Shown here: piece after piece, positions 16,910-25,625 of the stretch | How positions within the stretch are numbered: the first letter of the stretch is position 1 | Layout of the letters: the number at the start of each line of letters is the position of its first letter | Assembly: GCA_963749035.1 (NCBI GenBank) | Contig: CAVVKW010000002.1 | Location: 310,001 to 374,000, forward strand | Direction of reading: 5' to 3' | Length of the DNA: 64,000 bases | Source of the DNA: CAVVKW01 sp963749035 | GTDB taxonomy: Bacteria > Verrucomicrobiota > Verrucomicrobiia > Chthoniobacterales > JAATET01 | Position numbers and translations under genes: made by a program | The notes under the pieces: generated by a model | What the model saw: the letters and a program-made list of their open reading frames with translations, nothing else | The model's database searches: none | What the model was told of the DNA's origin: nothing

Positions 16910-17638
16910 ATGGCTGATTTTCTGGATCACCTCACCACCGAAGTCCTCGTGGCCGACAGCGGGATTGGCGAATCCCTGTCGCACCATGGACCCGCCGAGC
17001 ACCTCTGCCTCCTCGATCCGGATCGCGTCCGGGAAGCGCATCAACTCAGCATCGAAGGCGGGGCCGCCGTCATCCGGACGAATTCATTTCGTGCCAACGC
17101 CGCGTTTCTGGCCGCGAACGATCTCGGTCGTCACGTCAGCGAGATCAACTGGAGCGCCTCGCAGATTGCGCGGCAGGCGATCGCCGGCACCAACGTTTTC
17201 GTTGCCGCCCGAGTCGGCCCCCTCCCGTCGGGCGTCCCACCGAACGACCGCGCCGACCTGTTCCGCCAACAAATCGGCGCGCTCCTCGACGGCCGCGCGC
17301 AGCTCGTCTGCCTGGAAGGATTTACCGACGTCCAGGAATTGATCACCGCCATCGAGATCAAGCACGAACTCCATCACTGCCCCGTCATCGCCACCCTCGC
17401 CACGACGGCCGACCTCGAAGACCATTTCGCCAGGCTACTCTCGGCCGAAGCCGACGTCGTCGGTCTCAGCTCGCTTCCCGCCGAACAGATTGCCAACGCA
17501 CTTGCACCCCTCGACCTCGACGCCACCGTTGCAGCCTTCCCCGCCGCCGAGATCCTGTCACCCGACGACCGGACGCGACTGACGGACGCCGGCTGCAGCC
17601 TGATCGGAATCAACCCACCGCCCGTCGCTGCAAGCTAA
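16910..17638 (+). CDS. Homocysteine S-methyltransferase-like protein lacking zinc cysteines
   Basis: 242 residues that follow the amino-terminal barrel of MetH/BhmT-type enzymes: VLVADSGIGESL matches the usual LDGAMGTQL opening, HLCLLDPDRVREAHQLSIEGGAAVIRTNSF the LN..RPD.V...H..Y..AGA.II.TN.F block, and LEGFTDVQEL the E.F.D..E block. The expected zinc ligands are not there: the NC position reads LSS and the terminal GGCC reads AGCS. It is also about 50 residues short. It may be a non-catalytic or re-purposed relative. It is the last gene of the tyrA operon and overlaps the convergent dnaK paralogue by four bases. Confidence 0.65.
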   Translation: MADFLDHLTTEVLVADSGIGESLSHHGPAEHLCLLDPDRVREAHQLSIEGGAAVIRTNSFRANAAFLAANDLGRHVSEINWSASQIARQAIAGTNVFVAARVGPLPSGVPPNDRADLFRQQIGALLDGRAQLVCLEGFTDVQELITAIEIKHELHHCPVIATLATTADLEDHFARLLSAEADVVGLSSLPAEQIANALAPLDLDATVAAFPAAEILSPDDRTRLTDAGCSLIGINPPPVAAS

Positions 17639-19449
17639 CCCTCACCCCCGCCGCCCATCGCGGCTTCGATTAAAAGTGTCGCGAGGGTCTGCGTAGCGTC
17701 GTCCAAATCTCCCAATAGTCGTTTCAACTTCGCCGCGTGACGCTTCGCGATCGTCGCACGCACTTCGGAAACCAACGCCACGATTCGCTCCCGCTCGTCG
17801 GCTGGAATGTCGTCTCCCATCCGCTCCAACGCCACCTCCACGGCGGGCAGCATTTCCTCCGCCTTCAGTTTGGTCTCCGTGAAGATCCGCTCGTTCATAT
17901 CCTCGAACGCGTGCTCGACGGAGTCCCCGATCATTGCGCCCACCGCTTCATCGGCCACGTCCACCGCGCTGCGGATTTCAACGACTCGATCCCGCCCGGT
18001 CGCGACGTCCCGCGCGAGAACGTGCAAGATCCCGTCCGCGTCGATTTCAAATTGTAGCCCCACCCTCGCCACCCCGCGCGCGGCCGGAGTGAAGTCGATC
18101 TCGAAGTCGCCCAGCCGCCAGTTATCGCGCGCCATTTCGCGTTCACCCTGAAGCACCGTGATCCGCATCTCGCGCTGATCCGCCACCGCGTTCGTAAACA
18201 TTTCTCCGCGCTTGACCGGGATCGTCGTGTTCCGCGGGATAATCACGTTCATCAATCCACCGAACGTCTCGATTCCCAGCGACAGCGGCGTGACGTCGAG
18301 CAGCGTCACGCGAGCCACACTCCCCTCCAAAATCCCGGCCTGAATCACAGCTCCCAATGCCACCGCTTCGTCTGGATTCTGGCTGAGATTGGCCTCCTTG
18401 CCAAAAAAATCCCGAACCATCTCTCTCACCAAAGGCATCCGAGTCGAGCCCCCCACGAGAATCACCTCATCCAGATCGGACGCCTCCATTTCGGCGTCCG
18501 CCAGCGCCTTTCGGCAGTGCGAGAACGTTCGCTCGAAGATCGGTCGTGCCATCCGCTCAAGTCGCTCACGCGTGAGTTCCAACTCAGCTCCGCCCCCATC
18601 ACCCACGAAGGGAAGCCGGATCACGGTCGACTCCGCCTCCGACAGTTCCCGCTTCGCTCCCTCCGCCGCTTCGAGCAGCCTCGCCCGCATTCCCGGTTCA
18701 CTCGCTTCGATCTCCAACTCCCGCTCGATCCAATTCACGATCGCCCCATCGAGGTCGTCCCCACCGAGCCGGGTATCCCCGTCGGTCGATAGCACCTGAA
18801 AGACTCCGTCCGCTAATTCCAACACGGAAACGTCGAACGTCCCGCCGCCCAGATCATAGACGGCAACCTTCGAACGCTCCCCCAGCTTGTCCAACCCGTA
18901 GGCCAAGGCGGCTGCAGTCGGTTCACTGAGAATCCGCTCGACCGCCCATCCCGCCAGCTCCCCCGCCCGTTTCGTCGCCGCCCGCTGGGCGTCGTTAAAA
19001 TACGCTGGCACCGTGATGACAGCTCGATTCACGTCCTCCCCCATCGCCTCTCTCGCTATTTCTTTGAGCTCACGCAACACCTTCGCCGAGACCGCTTCCG
19101 GGCTGACCAGACGTTCGCCCATCCGGACCCTCGCCGCGCCGCCCTCACCAGCGACCACCTCATATCCAAGCCCCGCCCATTCGGTATCTCCGCCCCGCGA
19201 GCCAATCAACCGTTTGGCCGAGGTCACGACCCGCTCCGTCGCCGCTCCCCGCATCCGCAGCGCTTCGCGGCCGACGATCGTGGACTCGTCTTCCGCGTAA
19301 TACACCGCCGAAGGCGTCAGACGTTTACCCTCACCGTCTGCCAATAAAACGGGAAACCCCGCGTCCATCACGCCCACCAACGAATTCGTCGTTCCTAGAT
19401 CAATACCCGCTATCACGCGTCCGTGAATAGCAGGACCTCCCCGAAGCAT
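17635..19449 (-). CDS. DnaK/Hsp70-family chaperone (second-type, divergent)
   Basis: 604 residues from the ATG at 19449; a TTG at 19485 would add twelve. The ATPase domain has GIDLGTTNSLVG at the start, VITVPAYFNDAQR, EPTAAALAYG, YDLGGGTFDVSVLEL and ILVGGSTRMPLV, all Hsp70 signatures. The substrate domain contains LLDVTPLSLGIET. The lid is short and the protein ends with a glycine-rich GGGGEG tail instead of the EEVKD-like end of housekeeping DnaK, and identity in the substrate domain appears reduced (for example GLMNVIIPRNTTIP). This looks like a paralogue similar to HscA; no J-protein or iron-sulphur gene is adjacent. Confidence 0.85.
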   Translation of the reverse strand: MLRGGPAIHGRVIAGIDLGTTNSLVGVMDAGFPVLLADGEGKRLTPSAVYYAEDESTIVGREALRMRGAATERVVTSAKRLIGSRGGDTEWAGLGYEVVAGEGGAARVRMGERLVSPEAVSAKVLRELKEIAREAMGEDVNRAVITVPAYFNDAQRAATKRAGELAGWAVERILSEPTAAALAYGLDKLGERSKVAVYDLGGGTFDVSVLELADGVFQVLSTDGDTRLGGDDLDGAIVNWIERELEIEASEPGMRARLLEAAEGAKRELSEAESTVIRLPFVGDGGGAELELTRERLERMARPIFERTFSHCRKALADAEMEASDLDEVILVGGSTRMPLVREMVRDFFGKEANLSQNPDEAVALGAVIQAGILEGSVARVTLLDVTPLSLGIETFGGLMNVIIPRNTTIPVKRGEMFTNAVADQREMRITVLQGEREMARDNWRLGDFEIDFTPAARGVARVGLQFEIDADGILHVLARDVATGRDRVVEIRSAVDVADEAVGAMIGDSVEHAFEDMNERIFTETKLKAEEMLPAVEVALERMGDDIPADERERIVALVSEVRATIAKRHAAKLKRLLGDLDDATQTLATLLIEAAMGGGGEG

Positions 19450-19577
19450 CCAGTCACCGGATCGAACAAAAAAATTTAAATCCAAAAATAAAGTGATCTA
19501 CCTCTCCCAGGACCGCGAATCTCACGCGACCAACGGCTGAATGCCCAGCCGCGCAAACCCCTGACTACCAAGTATTC

Positions 19578-21614
19578 ATGAAACTTCGATCGCATCTAAC
19601 GATACTCGCCACCGCCGGACTGGCCCTGGCCCTCAGCAAGTCGGCCGACGCCCGTCCCTACGGCTACGCCTACAACGCAACCGGTCAACTCTACCAGTTT
19701 GACCTCACCAATCCGTCCTCCGTCGTTCCAGTGGGTCCGGCAACCGCCGGCGCCAACACGAAGGGCATCGACGTCCGACCCGGCACTTCGACGATTTACG
19801 CCGTCGATATCACGGCGACGACGACCCAGATCTTTACGGTCAGCCCCACGACGGGTGTCCGCACCCCGGTCGGACCAGCCATCCCGAATACCGGCACCGC
19901 CGACAATGCGGACGCCTACGCAATCAACCCGAACGCGGCAGGTTACGGGTTCAATTTCAACCCGGTCACCTTGCAGAACGACGGCAGCAGCCGTTTCCGC
20001 CTCGTGGATTCCGACGGGAACAACTTCCGGTTTAATTCCTCGACCGGCACCGTCGCCATCGTCGACGGCTCGTTGAATTACACCGACGGAACGACAGCCT
20101 CCGACGAGTTCGCAGCCGCTTCATACACCAATTCAGATGAAGAACGTATGGGAACCGCCGTCGCGGGAACCGCTCTTTACTACCTGGACGCCGACAACGA
20201 CATCCTCGCGATTTCCCCAAGTCCGAACGACGGCACCCTAACGAATGCAGGCTCCCTCGACATCGACATCGACGTCGTCGCCGGGATGGAAATCTATTCC
20301 CCCGTCGGCAACGTCACGGCGGGTGGCGGATCAAACTTCGCCTACATCGTCGTCTCCGAAGACAACGGAGCCACGTTCCAGCTCCGCACCATTCCAAACA
20401 TCGGTGCGTCGGCTTCGCCGGCATCAGCTCCTTTCGGCACCTTCCCCGCCGGTTTCGAACCCGTGAACGGCTTCGCGATCCTCGAAGCGGAAGAACTCAC
20501 TCCGCCGACCACGGCGACGGGCTACGCCTACAATGCCGACGGACAACTGTTCTCCTTCCCACTTGGCGCGCCCGGCTCCGTCACTCCGATCGGTGCCGCT
20601 TCGGCAGGCGCTACCGTGAAGGGCCTCGACTTCCGGCCTGGCACGTTCAGCCTTTACTCCATCGCCGTTGGCCCGACGACTTCCCAGATCAGCCTCGTCA
20701 ACATCGGCACGGGAGCCGTCACGACCGTTGGTGCCCCGTTCAACAACGTCGGCCTCAGCCCTGAGATGCCGCCCGAAGCCTACAGCTTCGCGAACACCTC
20801 GAACTTCGGCTTCGACTTCAATCCCACCACCCTGCAACAAGACGGCAGCATCCGCGTCCGCCTCGTCGACGACCAGGGATTGAATCTTCGGTTCAACACG
20901 AACACCGGCGCGCTGACAAACGTCGACGGCACGATTCCCGTCGGCATCACCGCCGCGGGTTACACCAACAGCGACACCGCTCGCATGGGGGCTGCCACCA
21001 CTCCGACTCGCCTGTTCTACCTCGACCCGGCGAACGACCAGCTCTTCACGTCTCCTGCCGCGAACGCTGGAACGAGCGAGGTCGTCGGACCGTTCAACTC
21101 CGACGCCGACTCGAATACCGGATTCGACATCCTCTCGTTCTCCGGTTTCAACGTCGGTTATGCGACCGTCGATCTCGGAGGCACTGGCCTGTATTCACTC
21201 GTGACCGTCGACCTCCAAACTGGCCGCTTCAGCACCCCGATCGGCGTGTTCCCCGCTGGGTTCACCCCGGAGAGAGGTTTCTCAGTGGCGGTCCTCCCGG
21301 ATCCCGCGCCGCCGGCAGTCGTCGTTCCCGACACGACCCGACCACGGGTCGTCACCAAGAAGATCAGCCGAAACAAGGACGTCGGGCGAAAGCGCTCGCG
21401 CTTCCTCCTGCGCGGCAAAGCCATCGACGACACCGGCGTCACCCAGGTTCTCGTCCGCGAGAAGGGAAGTCGCTTCCGGCCAGCAAATGGCACCCGCAAC
21501 TGGCGCTTCCGCCTCGACCTCCGGCCTGGCCGCAACCCGGTCCGCATCGTGGCATTCGACTCCGCCGGTAATCGCTCGAAGGTCAAACGGATCGTGATCA
21601 CCCGCGGGAAGTAA
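19578..21614 (+). CDS. Secreted protein with two tandem DUF4394 domains
   Basis: 678 residues; signal peptide to about residue 25 (SADA-RPYG). Two homologous halves, about residues 27-305 and 314-590, each open with GYAYNA.GQL, contain KGIDVRPGT or KGLDFRPGT, a YTNSD..RMG repeat and end with FG.FPAGFEP-like text. The pattern fits DUF4394, a predicted beta-propeller of exported bacterial proteins. The last 80 residues after a proline-rich linker (VVVPDTTRPRV) form an Ig-like domain common in surface proteins. It is followed by a strong intrinsic terminator. The function is unknown; adhesion or envelope roles are guesses. Confidence 0.75.
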   Translation: MKLRSHLTILATAGLALALSKSADARPYGYAYNATGQLYQFDLTNPSSVVPVGPATAGANTKGIDVRPGTSTIYAVDITATTTQIFTVSPTTGVRTPVGPAIPNTGTADNADAYAINPNAAGYGFNFNPVTLQNDGSSRFRLVDSDGNNFRFNSSTGTVAIVDGSLNYTDGTTASDEFAAASYTNSDEERMGTAVAGTALYYLDADNDILAISPSPNDGTLTNAGSLDIDIDVVAGMEIYSPVGNVTAGGGSNFAYIVVSEDNGATFQLRTIPNIGASASPASAPFGTFPAGFEPVNGFAILEAEELTPPTTATGYAYNADGQLFSFPLGAPGSVTPIGAASAGATVKGLDFRPGTFSLYSIAVGPTTSQISLVNIGTGAVTTVGAPFNNVGLSPEMPPEAYSFANTSNFGFDFNPTTLQQDGSIRVRLVDDQGLNLRFNTNTGALTNVDGTIPVGITAAGYTNSDTARMGAATTPTRLFYLDPANDQLFTSPAANAGTSEVVGPFNSDADSNTGFDILSFSGFNVGYATVDLGGTGLYSLVTVDLQTGRFSTPIGVFPAGFTPERGFSVAVLPDPAPPAVVVPDTTRPRVVTKKISRNKDVGRKRSRFLLRGKAIDDTGVTQVLVREKGSRFRPANGTRNWRFRLDLRPGRNPVRIVAFDSAGNRSKVKRIVITRGK

Positions 21615-21651
21615 TCCCCGTCAGACGACTGAGCAGCCGCTCAGCAGCAAA

Positions 21652-21685
21652 AACGCCGCCCCGGCATCCCCGGGGCGGCGTTTTT
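21652..21685 (+). terminator. Intrinsic terminator after the DUF4394 gene
   Basis: A 13-base-pair stem (AACGCCGCCCCGG paired with CCGGGGCGGCGTT) with a 5-base loop is followed by a T-run. The stem and flank are almost the same as the terminator behind glnA at 45704. Confidence 0.9.
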
Positions 21686-21737
21686 CGTCGGGTCCCGATG
21701 TCCCCGCGCAAGGCCGAAGACACCAGAAGCTGGAAAC

Positions 21738-21767
21738 AAAAAGCCCCGCTCTTCCGAGCGGGGCCTT
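21738..21767 (-). terminator. Intrinsic terminator of the initiator tRNA gene
   Basis: On the minus strand GCCCCGCTC pairs with GAGCGGGGC around GGAA and five T follow. It sits just past the tRNA 3' end. Confidence 0.9.
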
Positions 21768-21772
21768 GAAAT

Positions 21773-21849
<77 letters not shown>

Positions 21850-22036
21850 ATTGGATTGGAGAAGATATCTGGAAACTCTCGCGCCGCAAGGAATATTTAC
21901 CGAGCGGCGAAGAGTCTCCGGTTCCGCTGCCTTGGCGCCCACGAGCGATCACCGCTTCACCGTCCACCGGCGGGCCACGTCAGACAATCGGAAGCGATCC
22001 TCCGAGTGCTTCCGGTAAAATCGACCACCGGTCGCC
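21850..22036. other. Gap between tRNA and monooxygenase gene
   Basis: 187 bases. Apart from the tRNA promoter listed separately, no gene or structured element is recognised here. Confidence 0.5.
21862..21889 (-). promoter_or_regulatory. Likely promoter of the initiator tRNA gene
   Basis: On the minus strand TTGCGG and TATCTT are spaced by 16 bases, and the -10 box ends 12 bases before the first tRNA base. Match to the housekeeping consensus is moderate. Confidence 0.5.
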
Positions 22037-23062
22037 TCACCGTCGGAACTCCGGTGCCACTTCGTCACCAAGCCGCCGGATCGCCGACAGCATTTGCGAG
22101 TGGGGCAATTCCGCTACGCTCATCTGAAAAGTTACCCGCGCCAATCCGCCGAGCGCTCGATCGAATTCACGCAGCTTCCCGACCACCGTTTCCGCGCTTC
22201 CGACCAGCAAAGCCCCTCGCTGGCTGCGCCCCGCCTCGAATCCATCCCAGGTCGTCGGACCCCACCCCCGCTCCCTTCCGATCTGAGTGAACGTCCGGGC
22301 CCAACCCGGGAAAAAGTCGCGGCCAGCCTCTTCGTCGTCCCCAGCGACGTAACCCAAAAAGTGCACGCCAACCGATAGCCGCTCCGGCGGAAACCCTGCC
22401 TTCGCCCCCGCTTCGCGGTAAAGATCGATCAACGGTCGGAAGCGAGCCGGTTCGCCGCCGATAATGGCAACCATCAGCGGCAACCCGAGCACCCCAGCCC
22501 GCACGAACGACGCCGGCGTGCCACCCACTCCGACCCAGACCGGCAGCGGATCCTGCACCGGCCGCGGGAAAACGCCCTGGCCGCTCAGGGCTGGTCGAAA
22601 CCTCCCCGACCACGTCACCTCATCCGAAGATCGAAGTTTCAGCAGCAACTCGAGCTTCTCCGTGAAAAGAGAATCGTAATCCGCAAAATCGAGGCCGAAC
22701 AAAGGATAAGCCTCCGAGAAAGACCCTCGGCCCACCACCATTTCAGCCCGGCCAGCCGACAAAAGGTCGAGCGTCGCAAACTCCTGAAATACCCGCACCG
22801 GATCGTGTGCGCTCAGCACGGTCACCGCGCTCGTCAGTCGGATTTTTTTCGTCCGTGCCGCCGCCGCCGCCAGAATGACGACCGGCGATGAATCGAGAAA
22901 CTCCGCCCGGTGGTGCTCGCCGACTCCGAATACGTCCAACCCAGCCTCGTCGGCGACTTCGATCTCCTCCTGAAGATTCGCCATCCGCTCCACCGCCGAG
23001 CACCTGCGATCCGCCCGGTCCTCGGGAGTCAGCGCCGCAAAACTGTCGATTCCAATTTGCAT
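22037..23062 (-). CDS. LLM-class (luciferase-like) flavin-dependent oxidoreductase
   Basis: 341 residues from the ATG at 23062; GTG at 23077 is an alternative. The barrel opens with MQIGIDSF and contains EEIEVADEAGLDVFGVGEHH, LTSAVTVLSAHDPVRVFQEFATLDLLSAGRAEMVVGRGSF-type text and a late substrate-loop region, all characteristic of the bacterial luciferase superfamily. Members use reduced FMN or F420; the substrate is unknown. It stands alone on the minus strand between the tRNA and the manganese locus. Confidence 0.85.
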   Translation of the reverse strand: MQIGIDSFAALTPEDRADRRCSAVERMANLQEEIEVADEAGLDVFGVGEHHRAEFLDSSPVVILAAAAARTKKIRLTSAVTVLSAHDPVRVFQEFATLDLLSAGRAEMVVGRGSFSEAYPLFGLDFADYDSLFTEKLELLLKLRSSDEVTWSGRFRPALSGQGVFPRPVQDPLPVWVGVGGTPASFVRAGVLGLPLMVAIIGGEPARFRPLIDLYREAGAKAGFPPERLSVGVHFLGYVAGDDEEAGRDFFPGWARTFTQIGRERGWGPTTWDGFEAGRSQRGALLVGSAETVVGKLREFDRALGGLARVTFQMSVAELPHSQMLSAIRRLGDEVAPEFRR

Positions 23063-23330
23063 TTCCACCGTTCGCACCCACGAACGGCACTCATCGCCGC
23101 GACGTGCAGATACCCGTCAGGCAGTAGCCAGGATCTCGGCAAAATGCGCCTCCAAAATTTCTCAACGCCCGGAAAATTCCCGGTTCCCACCCGACCGTGC
23201 GAATTTCTTATTCTTCTGCGAACACCGACCCCCGGGGTCGCGCCGCTCGTCGGTTTCGTCCACTCGGGAGTTTTCACCTGAAACGCCCGGTCTCGAACCA
23301 CACATTTCACGCTCCATGCCCAGTTGCCCG
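23063..23330. other. Intergenic stretch between monooxygenase and manganese operon
   Basis: 268 bases shared by two divergent genes. No reading frame with convincing protein character or stable hairpin is seen; the manganese-operon promoter and operator begin just to its right. Confidence 0.5.
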
Positions 23331-23358
23331 TTGACATGCCTCGAAGCCAACCCATAAT
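23331..23358 (+). promoter_or_regulatory. Promoter of the manganese ABC operon
   Basis: A perfect -35 TTGACA is followed after 16 bases by CATAAT, one mismatch from the -10 consensus. The predicted start near 23365 lies directly before the palindromic operator. Confidence 0.8.
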
Positions 23359-23369
23359 TTTCAACTCCG

Positions 23370-23387
23370 ATGTAGCCAATGCTACAT
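23370..23387. promoter_or_regulatory. Predicted MntR operator 1
   Basis: ATGTAGC and GCTACAT form an inverted repeat around CAAT, just downstream of the promoter and 13 bases before the ATPase start codon. The same half-sites recur at 27209. Binding here would block the promoter or early elongation. Confidence 0.75.
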
Positions 23388-23400
23388 TTGGAAAACGCCA

Positions 23401-24171
23401 ATGAATTCGCCCGATGCCGCCGTGCCGCTGGAGGTCCATGACCTCACCGTGGCTTACCACAAGAAACCCGTCCTCTACGGAATCGATCTCCGCGTTCCCA
23501 AGGGCAGCCTCGTCGGCATCATCGGACCGAACGGTGCCGGGAAGTCCACCTTCATCAAATCCGTCATGGGCCTCCTGCCGTTGGCCAGTGGGTGGGTGAA
23601 AATCTTCGGCCAATCCTACTCGAAGAATTGCCACCGGGTTGGCTACGTCCCCCAGCGCGAGTCCGTCGATTGGGATTTTCCGGTCAACGTCATGGACGTC
23701 GTCCTCATGGGGCGATACGGCCACCTCCGACTTGCCCAACGGCCCACGAAGCGCGACCGCGAGATCGCTCGCGAGTCTCTCGAGAAGGTCAAAATGCTTC
23801 CGTTTGCCAACCGGCAGATCGGCAACCTCTCCGGCGGTCAACAGCAACGCGTTTTCCTCGCTCGCGCACTCGCCCAGGAAAGTGACCTCTACCTCATGGA
23901 CGAGCCGTTCGTCGGTGTCGACGCTGCCACCGAATCAGCGATCATCGAGATTCTCACCGAGCTCAAAAGTCGCGGTAAAACACTCCTCGTCGTCCACCAC
24001 GACCTCGCGACCGCCAAGGAATACTTCGATCAGCTCATCCTCCTGAACATGCGTTTGGTCGCTTACGGCCCGACCGAGGAAATCTTCACGCCGGAAATAC
24101 TGCAAACGACCTACGGCGGGCGACTGACCATTCTCTCGGACGTCGCCCAGACGCTTGGTGCTCAGCCATGA
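23401..24171 (+). CDS. Manganese/zinc-type ABC transporter ATPase
   Basis: 256 residues. Walker A GPNGAGKST is near residue 42, signature LSGGQQQRVF near 143, Walker B LYLMDEP near 165 and the switch histidine in LLVVHHDL near 195. The stretch YVPQRESVDWDFPV is characteristic of metal ATPases such as MntB, TroB and SitB. It would power import together with the two permeases that follow with overlapping or abutting frames. A promoter and the palindromic operator lie immediately upstream, so it is probably repressed when metal is sufficient. Confidence 0.93.
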   Translation: MNSPDAAVPLEVHDLTVAYHKKPVLYGIDLRVPKGSLVGIIGPNGAGKSTFIKSVMGLLPLASGWVKIFGQSYSKNCHRVGYVPQRESVDWDFPVNVMDVVLMGRYGHLRLAQRPTKRDREIARESLEKVKMLPFANRQIGNLSGGQQQRVFLARALAQESDLYLMDEPFVGVDAATESAIIEILTELKSRGKTLLVVHHDLATAKEYFDQLILLNMRLVAYGPTEEIFTPEILQTTYGGRLTILSDVAQTLGAQP

Positions 24172-25625
24172 GCCGAACGCTCACCCTGTTCACCCTCGGA
24201 GCCCTTCTGCTCCTCGTTCCCGAAGTCGCCCACGGCGCCCGGATCAGTGACATCACCGAGACGTCCGTGACCGATCGGGCAATCCGCTTTTTCACCTTCC
24301 AGGACGCCTCGCTGCGCAACGCGTTGATCGGCTCGATGCTCCTCGGAATCTGCTGCGGACTGATGGGCGCGTTTCTCGTCGTCCGTAAGCTCGCCCTCAT
24401 GGGCGACGCTCTCTCGCACGCTGTCCTGCCCGGCGTGGCTCTCGGATTTCTTTGGAACATGAGCAAGGATCCGGTCGCGATCTTCGTTGGGGCCACCGCG
24501 GCCGGTTTGCTGGGCGCGGGCACCGTTCAATTGATCCGCAACACCACTCGGCACAAGGAGGACGCGGCTTTGGGCTTCGTCCTGGCCTCGTTCTTCGGAG
24601 TTGGAATCTGCCTCTTCACGATGATTCAAAACCTGCCCGGTGGGAACAAAAGCGGATTGGACAAATTCATGTTCGGTCAGGCCGCCGCACTCGGGACGGG
24701 CGACGTCCTGCTGCTGGCCGGCGTGTCGCTCCTCGCCGTCGGCTCGATCATTTTGTTCTTCAAGGAATATCGGCTAACCAGCTTCGACGCCGGATTTGCC
24801 CGCTCGGTCGGCATCCCCGTGCAGTTCTTTCACTACAGCCTCATGCTGTTGCTGGCGTTCGCGATCGTTGCCTCGCTCCAAGCCGTCGGGGTCGTGCTCG
24901 TTTCCGCGATGCTCGTCATCCCCGCCGCCACCGCCTACCTCCTCACCGACAGACTGGGCACCATGCTGCTCCTCGCGGCGTTCTTCGGGCTCTGCTCGGG
25001 AACGACCGGCGCCTTCCTCTCCTTCGTCGGGCGGAACTTGCCGACCGGCCCGTTCATGGTGCTGGCCGCAGGCGCCGTCTTCACCCTGGCTCTCTTCCTC
25101 GGCCCCCGACACGGCATCCTCTCGCGCTGGTGGCGCCAGCGTTCGCGGTCAGCCCGCATCCAACGTGAAAACACCCTCAAAGCGATCTACCACGTCCTCG
25201 AAGACGACGGCTTCACGCGCGAAACGGTCGCCATCCAACAACTGGCCGAACGCCGCCGCGAAACCTTGGAAACGACCGAGGAACAACTCCGAGCCGTGCG
25301 CCGTAGCGGGGCGGTGACCACCTCCGGGGACTCGGTCTCGTTTACGCCCTCCGGCTGGCAGCGAGCGTGCGAGATCGTGCGCAACCACCGGCTCTGGGAG
25401 CTCTACCTCACCAACGCTGCCGACATTGCCGCCGACCACGTGCACGAGGACGCCGAAATCATCGAACACGTGCTCGGGGAGGAGACCGTCCGCAGACTCG
25501 AGAAACGCCTCAACTTCGCGCGCCGCGATCCCCACGGAAAACTCATCCCCGGGGTTCAGGATATTCACCGCCCGCCCGACACGAGTGGCCGAGCCACCGG
25601 GTTCGCCGTCGCCCGCCCGCAATAA
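24168..25625 (+). CDS. Metal ABC permease fused to a C-terminal MntR/DtxR-type regulator domain
   Basis: 485 residues, about 200 longer than a plain MntC/TroC-type permease. An amino-terminal signal-like segment and then eight or so membrane spans cover residues 1-310, with the family text RKLALMGDALSHAVLPGVALGF and SFDAGFARSVGIP. From about residue 330 a soluble cytoplasmic part begins: a winged-helix-like segment (ENTLKAIYHVLEDD...) and then a DtxR dimerisation domain, NHRLWELYL near 405, HVHEDAEIIEHVL near 423 and PHGKLIP near 454. Glutamate occupies the position that is cysteine in iron-type DtxR, so the site resembles manganese-type MntR. It overlaps the ATPase gene by four bases and its stop overlaps the next start. 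Confidence 0.9.
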   Translation: MSRTLTLFTLGALLLLVPEVAHGARISDITETSVTDRAIRFFTFQDASLRNALIGSMLLGICCGLMGAFLVVRKLALMGDALSHAVLPGVALGFLWNMSKDPVAIFVGATAAGLLGAGTVQLIRNTTRHKEDAALGFVLASFFGVGICLFTMIQNLPGGNKSGLDKFMFGQAAALGTGDVLLLAGVSLLAVGSIILFFKEYRLTSFDAGFARSVGIPVQFFHYSLMLLLAFAIVASLQAVGVVLVSAMLVIPAATAYLLTDRLGTMLLLAAFFGLCSGTTGAFLSFVGRNLPTGPFMVLAAGAVFTLALFLGPRHGILSRWWRQRSRSARIQRENTLKAIYHVLEDDGFTRETVAIQQLAERRRETLETTEEQLRAVRRSGAVTTSGDSVSFTPSGWQRACEIVRNHRLWELYLTNAADIAADHVHEDAEIIEHVLGEETVRRLEKRLNFARRDPHGKLIPGVQDIHRPPDTSGRATGFAVARPQ

